Source: Frankia casuarinae
GTDB taxonomy: Bacteria > Actinomycetota > Actinomycetes > Frankiales > Frankiaceae
DNA length: 64,000 nucleotides
Direction: 5' to 3'
Assembly (NCBI RefSeq): GCF_000013345.1
Contig: NC_007777.1
Coordinates: forward strand, 4,092,001-4,156,000
Made by a program: the position numbers and the translations under genes. A model generated the notes under the pieces. It was not told the DNA's origin. It worked only from the letters and a program-made list of their open reading frames with translations, and did no database searches. Below are positions 38,062 through 47,281 of the stretch, piece after piece. Position 1 is the first letter of the stretch. Every line of letters starts with the position of its first letter.

Positions 38062-38082
38062 TCGATAGGACGGCACTATCGA
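38062..38082. promoter_or_regulatory. Candidate LysR operator between the LysR gene and sdhC
   Basis: TCGATAG (38062-38068) and CTATCGA (38076-38082) form a perfect inverted repeat with a 7-base spacer. T38066 and A38078 satisfy the T-N11-A rule for LysR-family sites. It is 17 bases upstream of the LysR start and 55 bases upstream of sdhC. Confidence 0.6.
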
Positions 38083-38100
38083 GTCCAGGTTTATCATGTC

Positions 38101-38131
38101 TTGGACCACTGGAGGGAGTGCGCTCTAGGGT
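38101..38131 (+). promoter_or_regulatory. Candidate sdhC promoter (leaderless)
   Basis: TTGGAC (38101-38106) and TAGGGT (38126-38131) are spaced 19 bases, and the sdhC GTG begins seven bases after the -10 box. No ribosome site precedes the GTG, so the mRNA is likely leaderless. Confidence 0.5.
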
Positions 38132-38137
38132 GCGCTC

Positions 38138-38878
38138 GTGGCTGTGACAACCCCGGCGCGGTCGGCGTCCCCTGCGCCCACCCCGCGGCCCCCGCGATCT
38201 TCGTCCGTCCTGCGCAACCTGTGGCGGTCAACCATCGGCAAAAAGACCGTGATGGCCGTCACCGGGCTGCTGATGCTCCTGTTCCTGATCGCTCACATGC
38301 TCGGGAACCTGAAGATTTTCTTTGGCCGCGACGACTTCGACCACTACGCCGGCTGGCTCCGGACGATCGGCGAGCCGGTCCTGCACGATACGTGGTACCT
38401 ATGGATCCAACGCGTCGTGCTGGTGCTGGCCGTGGGCCTGCACACGGTGTCCGCGTACCAGCTCAGCCGGCGTGACCTGCGGGCCCGGCCGACAAAGTAC
38501 GTCCACCGCCAACGAGCCCGGGCCAGTTATGCCACGCATGTGATGCGCTACGGTGGAATCACCCTCGCGTTGTTCATCGTGTACCACATCCTCGATTTCA
38601 CGACGCTGACCCTCAACCGACACGGGGTCGAAGGTGCCGCCTACGACAACGTCGTGTCGAGTTTCAGCGTGTGGTGGGTCACGCTCATCTACATCGCCGC
38701 CATGATCTCCCTCGGGCTCCACATCCAGCACGGCTTCTGGAGTGCGGCCCAGACCCTCGGTGTCAACAACCCGAAACGGGACCGAGTTTTCAAGGCCACC
38801 GCCAATGTCCTCGCGGTTCTCCTCACGGTGGGATTCGTGATCGTCCCGGTGTCGGTTCTCGCCGGCCTGGTGGATTGA
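38138..38878 (+). CDS. sdhC: Succinate dehydrogenase/fumarate reductase cytochrome b subunit
   Basis: 246-residue membrane anchor of the single-subunit, di-haem (type B) class seen in actinobacteria and in Wolinella fumarate reductase. It has about five membrane helices: KTVMAVTGLLMLLFLIAHML, then WIQRVVLVLAVGLHTVSAYQ, YGGITLALFIVYHILDF, VTLIYIAAMISLGLHI and ANVLAVLLTVGFVIVPVS. Histidines in AHML, LHTV, YHIL and LHIQHG are candidate haem ligands. It passes electrons between the SdhB clusters and quinone. First gene of sdhCAB; no sdhD is present or needed in this class. Confidence 0.92.
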   Translation: MAVTTPARSASPAPTPRPPRSSSVLRNLWRSTIGKKTVMAVTGLLMLLFLIAHMLGNLKIFFGRDDFDHYAGWLRTIGEPVLHDTWYLWIQRVVLVLAVGLHTVSAYQLSRRDLRARPTKYVHRQRARASYATHVMRYGGITLALFIVYHILDFTTLTLNRHGVEGAAYDNVVSSFSVWWVTLIYIAAMISLGLHIQHGFWSAAQTLGVNNPKRDRVFKATANVLAVLLTVGFVIVPVSVLAGLVD

Positions 38879-38893
38879 CGGCACGGCACTGGA

Positions 38894-38925
38894 CCGATGG
38901 GTCACTGCACCGATGGGTCACTGCA
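38894..38925. repeat. 16-base tandem duplication between sdhC and sdhA
   Basis: CCGATGGGTCACTGCA occurs twice in succession in the 122-base sdhC-sdhA spacer. Confidence 0.8.
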
Positions 38926-39000
38926 CTGGTGGATTGAACAGCCGACGGCTCCGCGGCCGACCTTGCGTGGCGCGGTGCCGGAAGCATGGGAAGGGCTGAC

Positions 39001-40938
<1,938 letters not shown>

Positions 40939-40981
40939 GGCGGTACCGGTCAATGGATCACGACTGTACGAGGAGCCGACC

Positions 40982-41728
40982 GTGAAGCTCACCCTTCGGA
41001 TCTGGCGCCAGGCCGGACCGGACGAACCGGGCCGCATGGTCACCTACGAGGTGCCCGACGCGAACCCGGACATGTCCTTCCTCGAACTGCTCGACGTGCT
41101 CAACGAGCGGCTGACCCTGCGGGGCGAGGAGCCGGTCAGCTTCGACCACGACTGCCGCGAGGGCATCTGCGGCGCCTGCGGAGTGGTCATCAACGGCCAG
41201 GCCCACGGCCCCCGGGAACGGACCACCACCTGCCAGCTGCATGTGCGGGAGTTCTCCGACGGGGACGTCATCGACGTCGAGCCGTGGCGCTCGGTCGCGT
41301 TCGGCGTCGTCCGCGACCTGATGGTGGACCGCTCCGGCCTCGACCGGATCATCCAGGCCGGCGGCTACATCAGCGCCCCGACGGGCAGCGCCCCCGAGGC
41401 GCACTCCACCCCGGTGCCCAAGGCCGTCGCGGACACCGCGTTCGACAACGCCACCTGCATCGGCTGCGGCGCCTGTGTCGCGGCCTGCCCCAACGGCTCG
41501 GCCATGCTGTTCACCTCGGCGAAGGTCGTGCACCTCAACAGCCTGCCCCAGGGCGCCCCGGAGCGGGCGAGCCGCACGCTCAACCTGGTCGAGGCCATGG
41601 ACGCCGAGGGCTTCGGCGGGTGCACCAACACCGGGGAGTGCACCGTCGCCTGCCCGAAGGGCATCCCACTGGACAGCATCGCCACGCTCAACCGCGAGGT
41701 CCTGCGGGCCTCGATCGGCCTCCGGTAG
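40982..41728 (+). CDS. sdhB: Succinate dehydrogenase iron-sulphur subunit
   Basis: 248 residues carrying electrons from FAD to the membrane subunit. N-terminal plant-type [2Fe-2S] domain with CREGICGACG and a later Cys in TTCQLH. The C-terminal ferredoxin domain has CIGCGACVAACP and CTNTGECTVACPKGIPL for the [4Fe-4S] and [3Fe-4S] clusters. GTG 40982 with GAGGAG seven bases upstream. It closes the sdhCAB operon; the remains of insertion sequences begin about 100 bases downstream. Confidence 0.96.
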   Translation: MKLTLRIWRQAGPDEPGRMVTYEVPDANPDMSFLELLDVLNERLTLRGEEPVSFDHDCREGICGACGVVINGQAHGPRERTTTCQLHVREFSDGDVIDVEPWRSVAFGVVRDLMVDRSGLDRIIQAGGYISAPTGSAPEAHSTPVPKAVADTAFDNATCIGCGACVAACPNGSAMLFTSAKVVHLNSLPQGAPERASRTLNLVEAMDAEGFGGCTNTGECTVACPKGIPLDSIATLNREVLRASIGLR

Positions 41729-41835
41729 ATCCGGTAGGCATCCCCCGACCTGAAGATCGGCGCTTTCCGTCCATAGGTGTCCACCCGACGTCCGTAGGTT
41801 TGACTGGACGAATGGCTGTACGCGCAGCACGGGTG

Positions 41836-42637
41836 GAAGATCACTGAAAATCTTGCGGGTCCGGGTTCTGGTGTGGTGGTCGACGCCAGTGTTGGGATCA
41901 TGCAGGGTGAGTGGGTGGGCGAGCCGGTCGGGCCGGATGCGTGGGAGACCTGCCGGGAGTTGATCCCGGCAGGCAGTGTGTTCGCGTTCCTGGCGGAGCA
42001 CCGGGAGGTGCTGTTCCCGGCGGGGATGTTCACCGACATGTACCCGTCGTCGAACGGGCGGCCGAGTATGCCACCGCAGGTGCTGGCGGCCACGGTGGTG
42101 CCGCGGAGCCTGCACGGGTTGTCGGAGTCGAGACGGTGCGGGCGTTGCGCTGTGATCTGCGGTGGAAGGCCGCGGGCGGGCTGGGGCTGCTCGACGCCGC
42201 CGCCACGGTCACCTGCCCGGCCGGACACACCACCCCTCTGGGGCGTCCCCAGGCCCACGGTCACCGCCAGGACCAGTTCAGGACCCTGTGCCGCACCTGC
42301 CCGCGTGACCGTTGCGCCACCTCCCAAACCGGGCGAACCCTCACCATCCACCCCAAACACGCCCTGCTGGCCGCCGCCCGCCACGAGGCCACCGACCCGG
42401 CCTGGCCGGACGAGTACCGCCGCTGGCGCCCCCGGTCGAACGCGGGATCGCCTGGCTGACAGCCCACGGCAACCGCCGGGTGCCCTACCGCGGCGTGGCC
42501 CGCAACGACAGCTGGCTCCACCACCGCGCGGCCGCTCCCAACCTCCGCCGGCTGGTCAACCTCGGGCTCACCCGCACCAGCGACAACAGCTGGATCCCGA
42601 CCACAGCAGCCGCGGAACAAGATTTCCCGTGATCTTC
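41836..42637 (+). mobile_element. Remnant of an IS1182-like insertion sequence with terminal inverted repeats
   Basis: The left end GAAGATCACTGAAAATCTTG (41836-41855) matches the reverse complement of 42618-42637 at 18 of 20 positions. The 802 bases between hold only the two ends of the transposase gene in several frames, so the middle has been lost. I cannot identify a clear target-site duplication. Confidence 0.75.
41873..42632 (+). pseudogene. Broken IS1182-family transposase
   Basis: Three fragments in three frames. The first (from 41873) gives MQGEWVGEPVGPDAWETCRE and FPAGMFTDMYPSSNGRPSMP, the usual N-terminus. The second (about 42115-42459) continues with ETVRALRCDLRWKAAGGLGL, then jumps to the Cys-rich CPAGHTTPLG...CRTCPRDRC region, which normally lies far downstream. 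The third (about 42420-42632) gives the C-terminal AWLTAHGNRRVPYRGVARND and LVNLGLTR. Two frameshifts plus a large internal deletion remove the catalytic core, so it cannot be active. Confidence 0.82.
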
Positions 42638-42639
42638 TA

Positions 42640-42759
42640 GACGAAATCATGCGGGCCGTGTGCGTCGACGTCGAGACCGAACTGGTCGAGTTCAACGGCG
42701 AGCGCGACCACGTCCATCTTCTGGTCAACTTCCCGCCGAATCATTTGACAGGGCACTGA
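42640..42759 (+). pseudogene. Tail of an IS200/IS605 TnpA (HUH) transposase
   Basis: A short open segment encodes DEIMRAVCVDVETELVEFNG followed by ERDHVHLLVNFPP and a stop. The HVHLLV motif is the metal-binding HUH signature of IS200/IS605 Y1 transposases. Both the N-terminal part and the catalytic tyrosine helix are missing. It directly abuts the right end of the IS1182-like remnant, which suggests that element landed next to or inside it. Confidence 0.75.
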
Positions 42760-42760
42760 C

Positions 42761-43302
42761 ATGACACTCGACTGGTTCTCGACCGATACTCCTGTACGTC
42801 TCGGGTTGGGGGTGCATGATGGCCTGTCCGCTTGTGTGACTGACAAGCAGAACATCGACTTCGTCTGGGTGAGCAGTTTCTGTGTGTCCGCCGTGCTGGG
42901 CCTTCCCGATCTCGGACTAGTGGATTCCTCCGAGATGGCCAGTGTGGTACGGACCGTGGTGAGGGCGACGCGTTATCCGGTGGTTGTGGACATGGATTCC
43001 GGGTACGGGGGGCCCGCGCAAGGTAGACCTGGCGGCGCGGACAATCTCCCAGGCCGGCGCGAGCGCGGTGTGCATCGAGGACAACACGCTGGACAAGCGG
43101 TCGAGCCTGTACCCCGGTGAGCGGGACCTGGCCAGCGTGGAAGAACAGGAGAAACGCCTCCGCGCCACGCGCCGCGGGCTGGAGCCCAGCTGTTTCTTGA
43201 TCACCCGAACCGGAGCGTTGGTGGCCGGGCACGGCGTGGCCGAGGCCTTGAACCGCGCGAACCGCTATGTGGATGCCGGCGCGGACGCGGTGTTTGTGCA
43301 AG
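42761..43302 (+). pseudogene. PEP mutase / isocitrate lyase superfamily gene, frameshifted and truncated
   Basis: The N-terminal part reads LGVHDGLSACVTDKQNIDFV, WVSSFCVSAVLGLPD and VVVDMDSGYGG, typical of phosphoenolpyruvate mutase-like enzymes that handle C-P bonds or 2-methylisocitrate. The frame then shifts by one base in a run of six G (43007-43012) and continues GPRKVDLAARTISQAGASAV, IEDNTLDKRSSLYPG, ALVAGHGVAEALNRA up to GADAVFVQA. There the homology stops and transposase sequence begins. The remaining 180 residues lack the C-terminal third. AGGG lies seven bases before the ATG. A sequencing error could explain the shift but not the truncation. Confidence 0.78.
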
Positions 43303-43524
43303 CCACGCGACCCGACGGGGCGCCGAGGGGCGGTGTCCTGACCGGCGAGCACAAGGGGCACAACATGATTCACAATGCGCTGCGCCGTCGGTGAACGAGG
43401 GAACGGGCTGCTCAAGGGCACCTTCAGCGTCCTGCGCAACGTCACGATCGACCCCTGGAAGATTGGATCCGTCGTGAAGGCCTGCCTCGTGCTGCTCCAC
43501 ATGGAACACCAGCGCACCACCTAG
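43303..43524 (+). pseudogene. C-terminal fragment of an IS5-like DDE transposase
   Basis: Sequence following the truncated PEP-mutase gene reads TGEHKGHNMIHNALR, shifts frame near 43388, then continues GERGNGLLKGTFSVLRNVTI, DPWKIGSVVKACLVLLHMEH and a stop at 43522-43524. This resembles the end of actinobacterial DDE transposases (GERxxALLK...LRxVTLxPxRIGxIVxAALVL). Its insertion probably destroyed the 3' end of the upstream gene. Confidence 0.65.
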
Positions 43525-43527
43525 AGA

Positions 43528-43690
43528 TCAACCCGCTCCCATGGCATTGTCGCTACGGAACGCGACGAAAGGTTGGGTGATGTCCCCGAGCTCGGCGAGG
43601 AACACCGCGGCCTGGGTCCGGCCGATTCCGTGCCCGGTGAGCAGGGCCTGGTGGCCCCGGTCGCGGGCGAGGCTGCCGGTGAGGGGACTC
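43528..43690 (-). pseudogene. Possible IS110-like transposase fragment
   Basis: Minus-strand reading gives ARDRGHQALLTGHGIGRTQA and AVFLAELGDIT followed by a stop at 43528-43530. The GIGRTxAAVFLAELGDI segment resembles the helix-hairpin-helix region of IS110-family transposases. It has no start and no catalytic residues; the assignment is tentative. Confidence 0.4.
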
Positions 43691-43762
43691 GACGACGGAC
43701 TATAAGTCGGAAGGCCGGTGAGGTGGTGCTGTAGACAGCGGATCCGGCGTCGCGGGAGGATA

Positions 43763-45148
43763 ATGGCGGCGGTGGGAAATCACCCGATTGAGGCGGACGT
43801 GACGGAATCGACGGACACGACCCGACTGGCCGGGAACGCCGCGGGGCTGAGCGCGCCGCACGGGTCACGCCCGCGGCCGGGGCACGCCGTTCCCGACCAG
43901 GTCGCGGTGATCGGCGGCGGGATGGTCGGGCTGTGCGTGGCGTGGTTCCTCCAGGACCGCGGCAGGCGGGTGACGGTCTTCGACCGCGACCACCTCACCG
44001 CCGGACCCACCTGGGCCGGGGCCGGATCCTCCTGGGGCAATGCCGGCTGGCTCACCCCGGGGCTCGCGACGCCCCTGCCGGAGCCCGCGGTCCTGCGCTA
44101 CGGGCTGCGGGTGCTCCTGCGCCCGGACTCACCGGTGTACGTGCCGCCGGTCGCCGATCTGGGGCTCGCCCGTTTCATCGCCGGATTCGTCCGGCACAGC
44201 ACGACCGCGCGGTGGCGAACCGCCATGCGCGCGCTGGTGCCGTTGACCCGCGCTGCTCTCGGTGCCTTTGACGAGCTCGCGGCGGGCGGCGTGACTGCGC
44301 CGACCCGCGCCGCCGCCCCGTTCCTGGCCGGCTATCGCGACCGGTCCGGCCTCGACGCCCTCCTGACGGAGCTCGCCGAGATCCGGGCGACCGGCCAGCC
44401 CGTCGATGCCGAGGTGCTGGACCCGGTGGCCGCCCGCGACCTCGAACCTCTGCTGTCCGAGCAGGTCCGGTACGTCGTATCCGTGCAGGGGCAGCGGTTC
44501 TGCGATCCCGGCCGCTTCGTCGCAGCCCTCGCCGACAGCGTCCGGGAACGCGGCGGCCTCGTGCACGAGGCGATGGCCATCGACGAGGTGCGCGAGGCAG
44601 GTGGCCGGGTGGAGTTGCTCGGACCAGGGGGGCCCGCTGGGCCTTACGACGCGGCAGTGATCGCCACCGGCGCCTGGCTTCCCCGGCTGGCCCGTCCGTT
44701 CGGGGTCCGCCTTCCCGTCCAGGCCGGTCGCGGATACAGCTTCCTGGTCGCGACCGAACAGCCGCCGAGCGGTCCGATCTACTTCCCCGCCTCCCGGGTG
44801 GCCTGCACGCCCCTGAGGGACGGCCTGCGGGTCGCCGGCATGATGGAGTTCCGCCATCCGGACGCGGCGGCCGACCCGCGGCGCATCCGGGCGGTGGTCG
44901 AGGCGACCCGCGGCCTGCTGCGCGGGGTGGACCTGGACACCCGCGCCGCCGAATGGGTGGGACCACGCCCGTGCACCCCGGACGGTCTGCCGCTGATCGG
45001 CCCGACCATCTCGCCGCGGGTCTTCATCGCCGGCGGGCACGGCATGTGGGGCATCACCCTCGGCCCGGTCACCGGCCGCCTCCTCGCCGACGCCATCGCC
45101 ACCGGTGCGCCCGCGGCCGAGCTGTCCCCGTTCGATCCGCTGCGTTGA
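43763..45148 (+). CDS. FAD-dependent D-amino-acid dehydrogenase-like oxidoreductase
   Basis: 461-residue DAO-family flavoprotein. The FAD-binding motif VAVIGGGMVGLCVAWFLQDR is at about residues 49-68, followed by the DadA-like GSSWGNAGWLTPGLATPLPE. The C-terminus has the second FAD contact GGHGMWGITLGPVTGRLLAD. DadA oxidises D-amino acids (D-alanine in catabolism); other DAO-family substrates are possible. ATG 43763 with GGGAGG close upstream; GTG 43799 is an alternative. It stands alone, separated from the DUF4012 gene by a hairpin. Confidence 0.85.
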   Translation: MAAVGNHPIEADVTESTDTTRLAGNAAGLSAPHGSRPRPGHAVPDQVAVIGGGMVGLCVAWFLQDRGRRVTVFDRDHLTAGPTWAGAGSSWGNAGWLTPGLATPLPEPAVLRYGLRVLLRPDSPVYVPPVADLGLARFIAGFVRHSTTARWRTAMRALVPLTRAALGAFDELAAGGVTAPTRAAAPFLAGYRDRSGLDALLTELAEIRATGQPVDAEVLDPVAARDLEPLLSEQVRYVVSVQGQRFCDPGRFVAALADSVRERGGLVHEAMAIDEVREAGGRVELLGPGGPAGPYDAAVIATGAWLPRLARPFGVRLPVQAGRGYSFLVATEQPPSGPIYFPASRVACTPLRDGLRVAGMMEFRHPDAAADPRRIRAVVEATRGLLRGVDLDTRAAEWVGPRPCTPDGLPLIGPTISPRVFIAGGHGMWGITLGPVTGRLLADAIATGAPAAELSPFDPLR

Positions 45149-45200
45149 GGACGAAGCGGATCAGGCCCCGATGCGGGCGACTCGATGCGGGCGAAGGTCA

Positions 45201-45231
45201 AGAACTCTCTGTAGTCAGAGTAGTCAGTTCT
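45201..45231. terminator. Bidirectional hairpin between convergent genes
   Basis: Outer arms AGAACT (45201-45206) and AGTTCT (45226-45231) enclose an inner stem CTCTG-TAGT-CAGAG. It overlaps the last codons of the DUF4012 gene and lies 52 bases after the DadA-like gene. Confidence 0.55.
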
Positions 45232-47281
45232 GGGTTTGGGACGACCCTTGGGATGACCAGGGAGGGACGACCGGTAGCCCCTGCACCTCCAGGCGCTCCG
45301 CGACGGGCAACGGCTGTGGACGCACGGTGAGTGCCGGGCCGCCTACCGGCTCCCGGACCTTGATTTCCAGGGTCCGGGTCTGGCCGCGATCGACGGTGAG
45401 ATAGGTGGAGAGCACGGGATGCCCGGACTCGGAACCGCCGGCGAGGCCGATGGGCACACCGTCGAGCCGGGCAGCGACGAGCCAGCTGCCTCGGCCCGTG
45501 TACACCGAGAGCCAGAGATTGTTCTGCGCCCGGAGATTCCCAGCGGCATCCTTGAGATCCTGCCGGTGGCGCACATAGGCCGGCAGCCCGCCGGGGGCGG
45601 CGTTGGTGAGCCGGATCGTGATCGTCGCCAGGCCGGCGCCGTTCGGCTGCCGCTGCATGCGGTAGGTGGTCTGCCGCCGTAGCCAGTAGTCCAGCTTGCT
45701 CGCCGTCGCGTTCTGGGTGACGACCCCGAGAAACGGCCCAGGCGCGTCCGGCAGCGCACCACCCAGCGCCGTGGACGAAAGAATCCGCTGCTCCTCGGCG
45801 TGGTTGCTGGATATTTCCAGCCGACCCTCGCGAGCGGCCCGTCCCAGCGCGGTCACCAGCTTCGTCGTGTCGCCGGCTCCCGACTCCACGGCCGCATAGA
45901 CGGCCTGACCGACCTGGGCGAAGAAGCGGTCGCGGGCGGCCGCGTCCATGATCTCGCCATAGACGCGCGACTCGACGAGATCGACCAGGTGCCCCGCGGC
46001 CACCGACGTGCCGTCGGGGAGCACCGCGGGCCGGCTCGCGGCGAGAAGATACGACAACGTCGTGGGGTCGAGGCTGATCGTGCCGTCGACGTCGAGGCCC
46101 GTGCCGGCCCGGTAGAACGCGCTGTAGAGCCTGCCGGCCATCGGATAGTCGGGGGTCAGGTTGATATTCGCCCAGATACGGTCGGGCCAGAAGGCGCCGT
46201 AACGGGCCGCGAACGGGACCGGCAGCCCCGTCGCCGGTCGCTGCTGGGTGGGGCCTCCCGGCAGAGCACCGTTGCCCGAGATGCCGTCGATGGACAGCCG
46301 CCCGTGCTCCGCGGTCAGCAGGCCGAACCCACCGATGATCCCCCCGTTGGCGCGGGACTCGGCCGGGTTCTGGACGATCAGCAGGTAGCGACGGACACCG
46401 CCCCCGCCGAGCATCTCGGGACCGACCCGGGCGGCCAGAACAACGGTGTCCAGCGCACCGGCCAGGCGCCGGCTCCGATCGATCATCTCGGCGCGGGCGT
46501 CGGCGATGCCGCTGACCCGCCCGGCCCATCCGCAGTCCGGTACGTTCTCCGCCGCCGCCCGCAACGCGGAGAGGGCGTTGAAGGATCGCTCGGCCGGGCG
46601 GCGGACCGCGGCGAGCGCCCGGACATTGATCGTCATACGCTGGCGCAGCACCCGCGGATCGAGGGAGGGACCCAGGTCGGCCACGGCCGGCAGGCTGGTG
46701 CCGGCGGCCGCGTCCACCTCTCGGATCAGCGTCGCCGCCGAGCGCATCGGGCAGCCAGCGACGGGCAGCCGCCCGAACGCCGACCACACCGGATCCGAGG
46801 TCAGGGCCCGCGCAGCGGTGGCCCGCCGCCGGATCTGCTCGATCTGCGATCGCAGCTCGGCCTCGCGGGGAAAGTCTCCGCTCAGAACCTGCCGCTGCAG
46901 GACGGCGATCCGCTGCCTGGCCTCGTCGAGACGGGACTTGGCCAGCACTCCGCGCACGACCACCCAGGCGGTCATCGCCACCAGCACAACGAGGGCCGTC
47001 GCGACCCCGGCGGCCAGCCGGCGGTACCGGGCTCGGCGACCACGGTGACGCCGGCGACCACGGCCGACGCGGTGCTGCCCCGCCCTGGCCTCAGCACCTC
47101 CACCCACGTCCCGCCCACCCACGTCCCGCCCACCCACGTCCCGCCCACCCACGTCCCGCCCACCCACGGGCGCCCGCGTGAGCAGGTCCGGAACCCGGTC
47201 CAGGTCCGGAACCGGATCCAGGACCACCGGATCCAGGCCCGGAGCGGACCCGGTTCTCTCCCCCGGTGGCGAATCCGTCAT
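45224..47281 (-). CDS. DUF4012 membrane protein of a surface-polysaccharide locus
   Basis: 685 residues. A Pro/Asp-rich cytoplasmic N-terminus with GGRDV repeats and a basic stretch precedes one membrane helix (LAAGVATALVVLVAMTAWVV). The large extracytoplasmic DUF4012 region follows (RYLLIVQNPAESRANGGIIG, FWPDRIWANINLTPDYPMAG). DUF4012 proteins occur beside exopolysaccharide genes and may take part in polymer assembly or export; the activity is unknown. Its ATG overlaps the stop of the upstream Wzz/BY-kinase gene (ATGA), so the two are translationally coupled and probably act together. Confidence 0.85.
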   Translation of the reverse strand: MTDSPPGERTGSAPGLDPVVLDPVPDLDRVPDLLTRAPVGGRDVGGRDVGGRDVGGRDVGGGAEARAGQHRVGRGRRRHRGRRARYRRLAAGVATALVVLVAMTAWVVVRGVLAKSRLDEARQRIAVLQRQVLSGDFPREAELRSQIEQIRRRATAARALTSDPVWSAFGRLPVAGCPMRSAATLIREVDAAAGTSLPAVADLGPSLDPRVLRQRMTINVRALAAVRRPAERSFNALSALRAAAENVPDCGWAGRVSGIADARAEMIDRSRRLAGALDTVVLAARVGPEMLGGGGVRRYLLIVQNPAESRANGGIIGGFGLLTAEHGRLSIDGISGNGALPGGPTQQRPATGLPVPFAARYGAFWPDRIWANINLTPDYPMAGRLYSAFYRAGTGLDVDGTISLDPTTLSYLLAASRPAVLPDGTSVAAGHLVDLVESRVYGEIMDAAARDRFFAQVGQAVYAAVESGAGDTTKLVTALGRAAREGRLEISSNHAEEQRILSSTALGGALPDAPGPFLGVVTQNATASKLDYWLRRQTTYRMQRQPNGAGLATITIRLTNAAPGGLPAYVRHRQDLKDAAGNLRAQNNLWLSVYTGRGSWLVAARLDGVPIGLAGGSESGHPVLSTYLTVDRGQTRTLEIKVREPVGGPALTVRPQPLPVAERLEVQGLPVVPPWSSQGSSQTQN
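47105..47168. repeat. 15-base coding repeat, about four copies
   Basis: Unit CACGTCCCGCCCACC encodes GGRDV repeats in the DUF4012 protein's N-terminus. Confidence 0.85.

Noticed and set aside
41729-41835. Terminator of sdhCAB
   Set aside because: Only a loose direct repeat (CGTCCATAGGT / CGTCCGTAGGT) is present; no convincing stem-loop.
42649-42759. A functional 36-residue protein
   Set aside because: The HVHLLV motif and flanking sequence identify it as the middle of a TnpA transposase lacking both ends.
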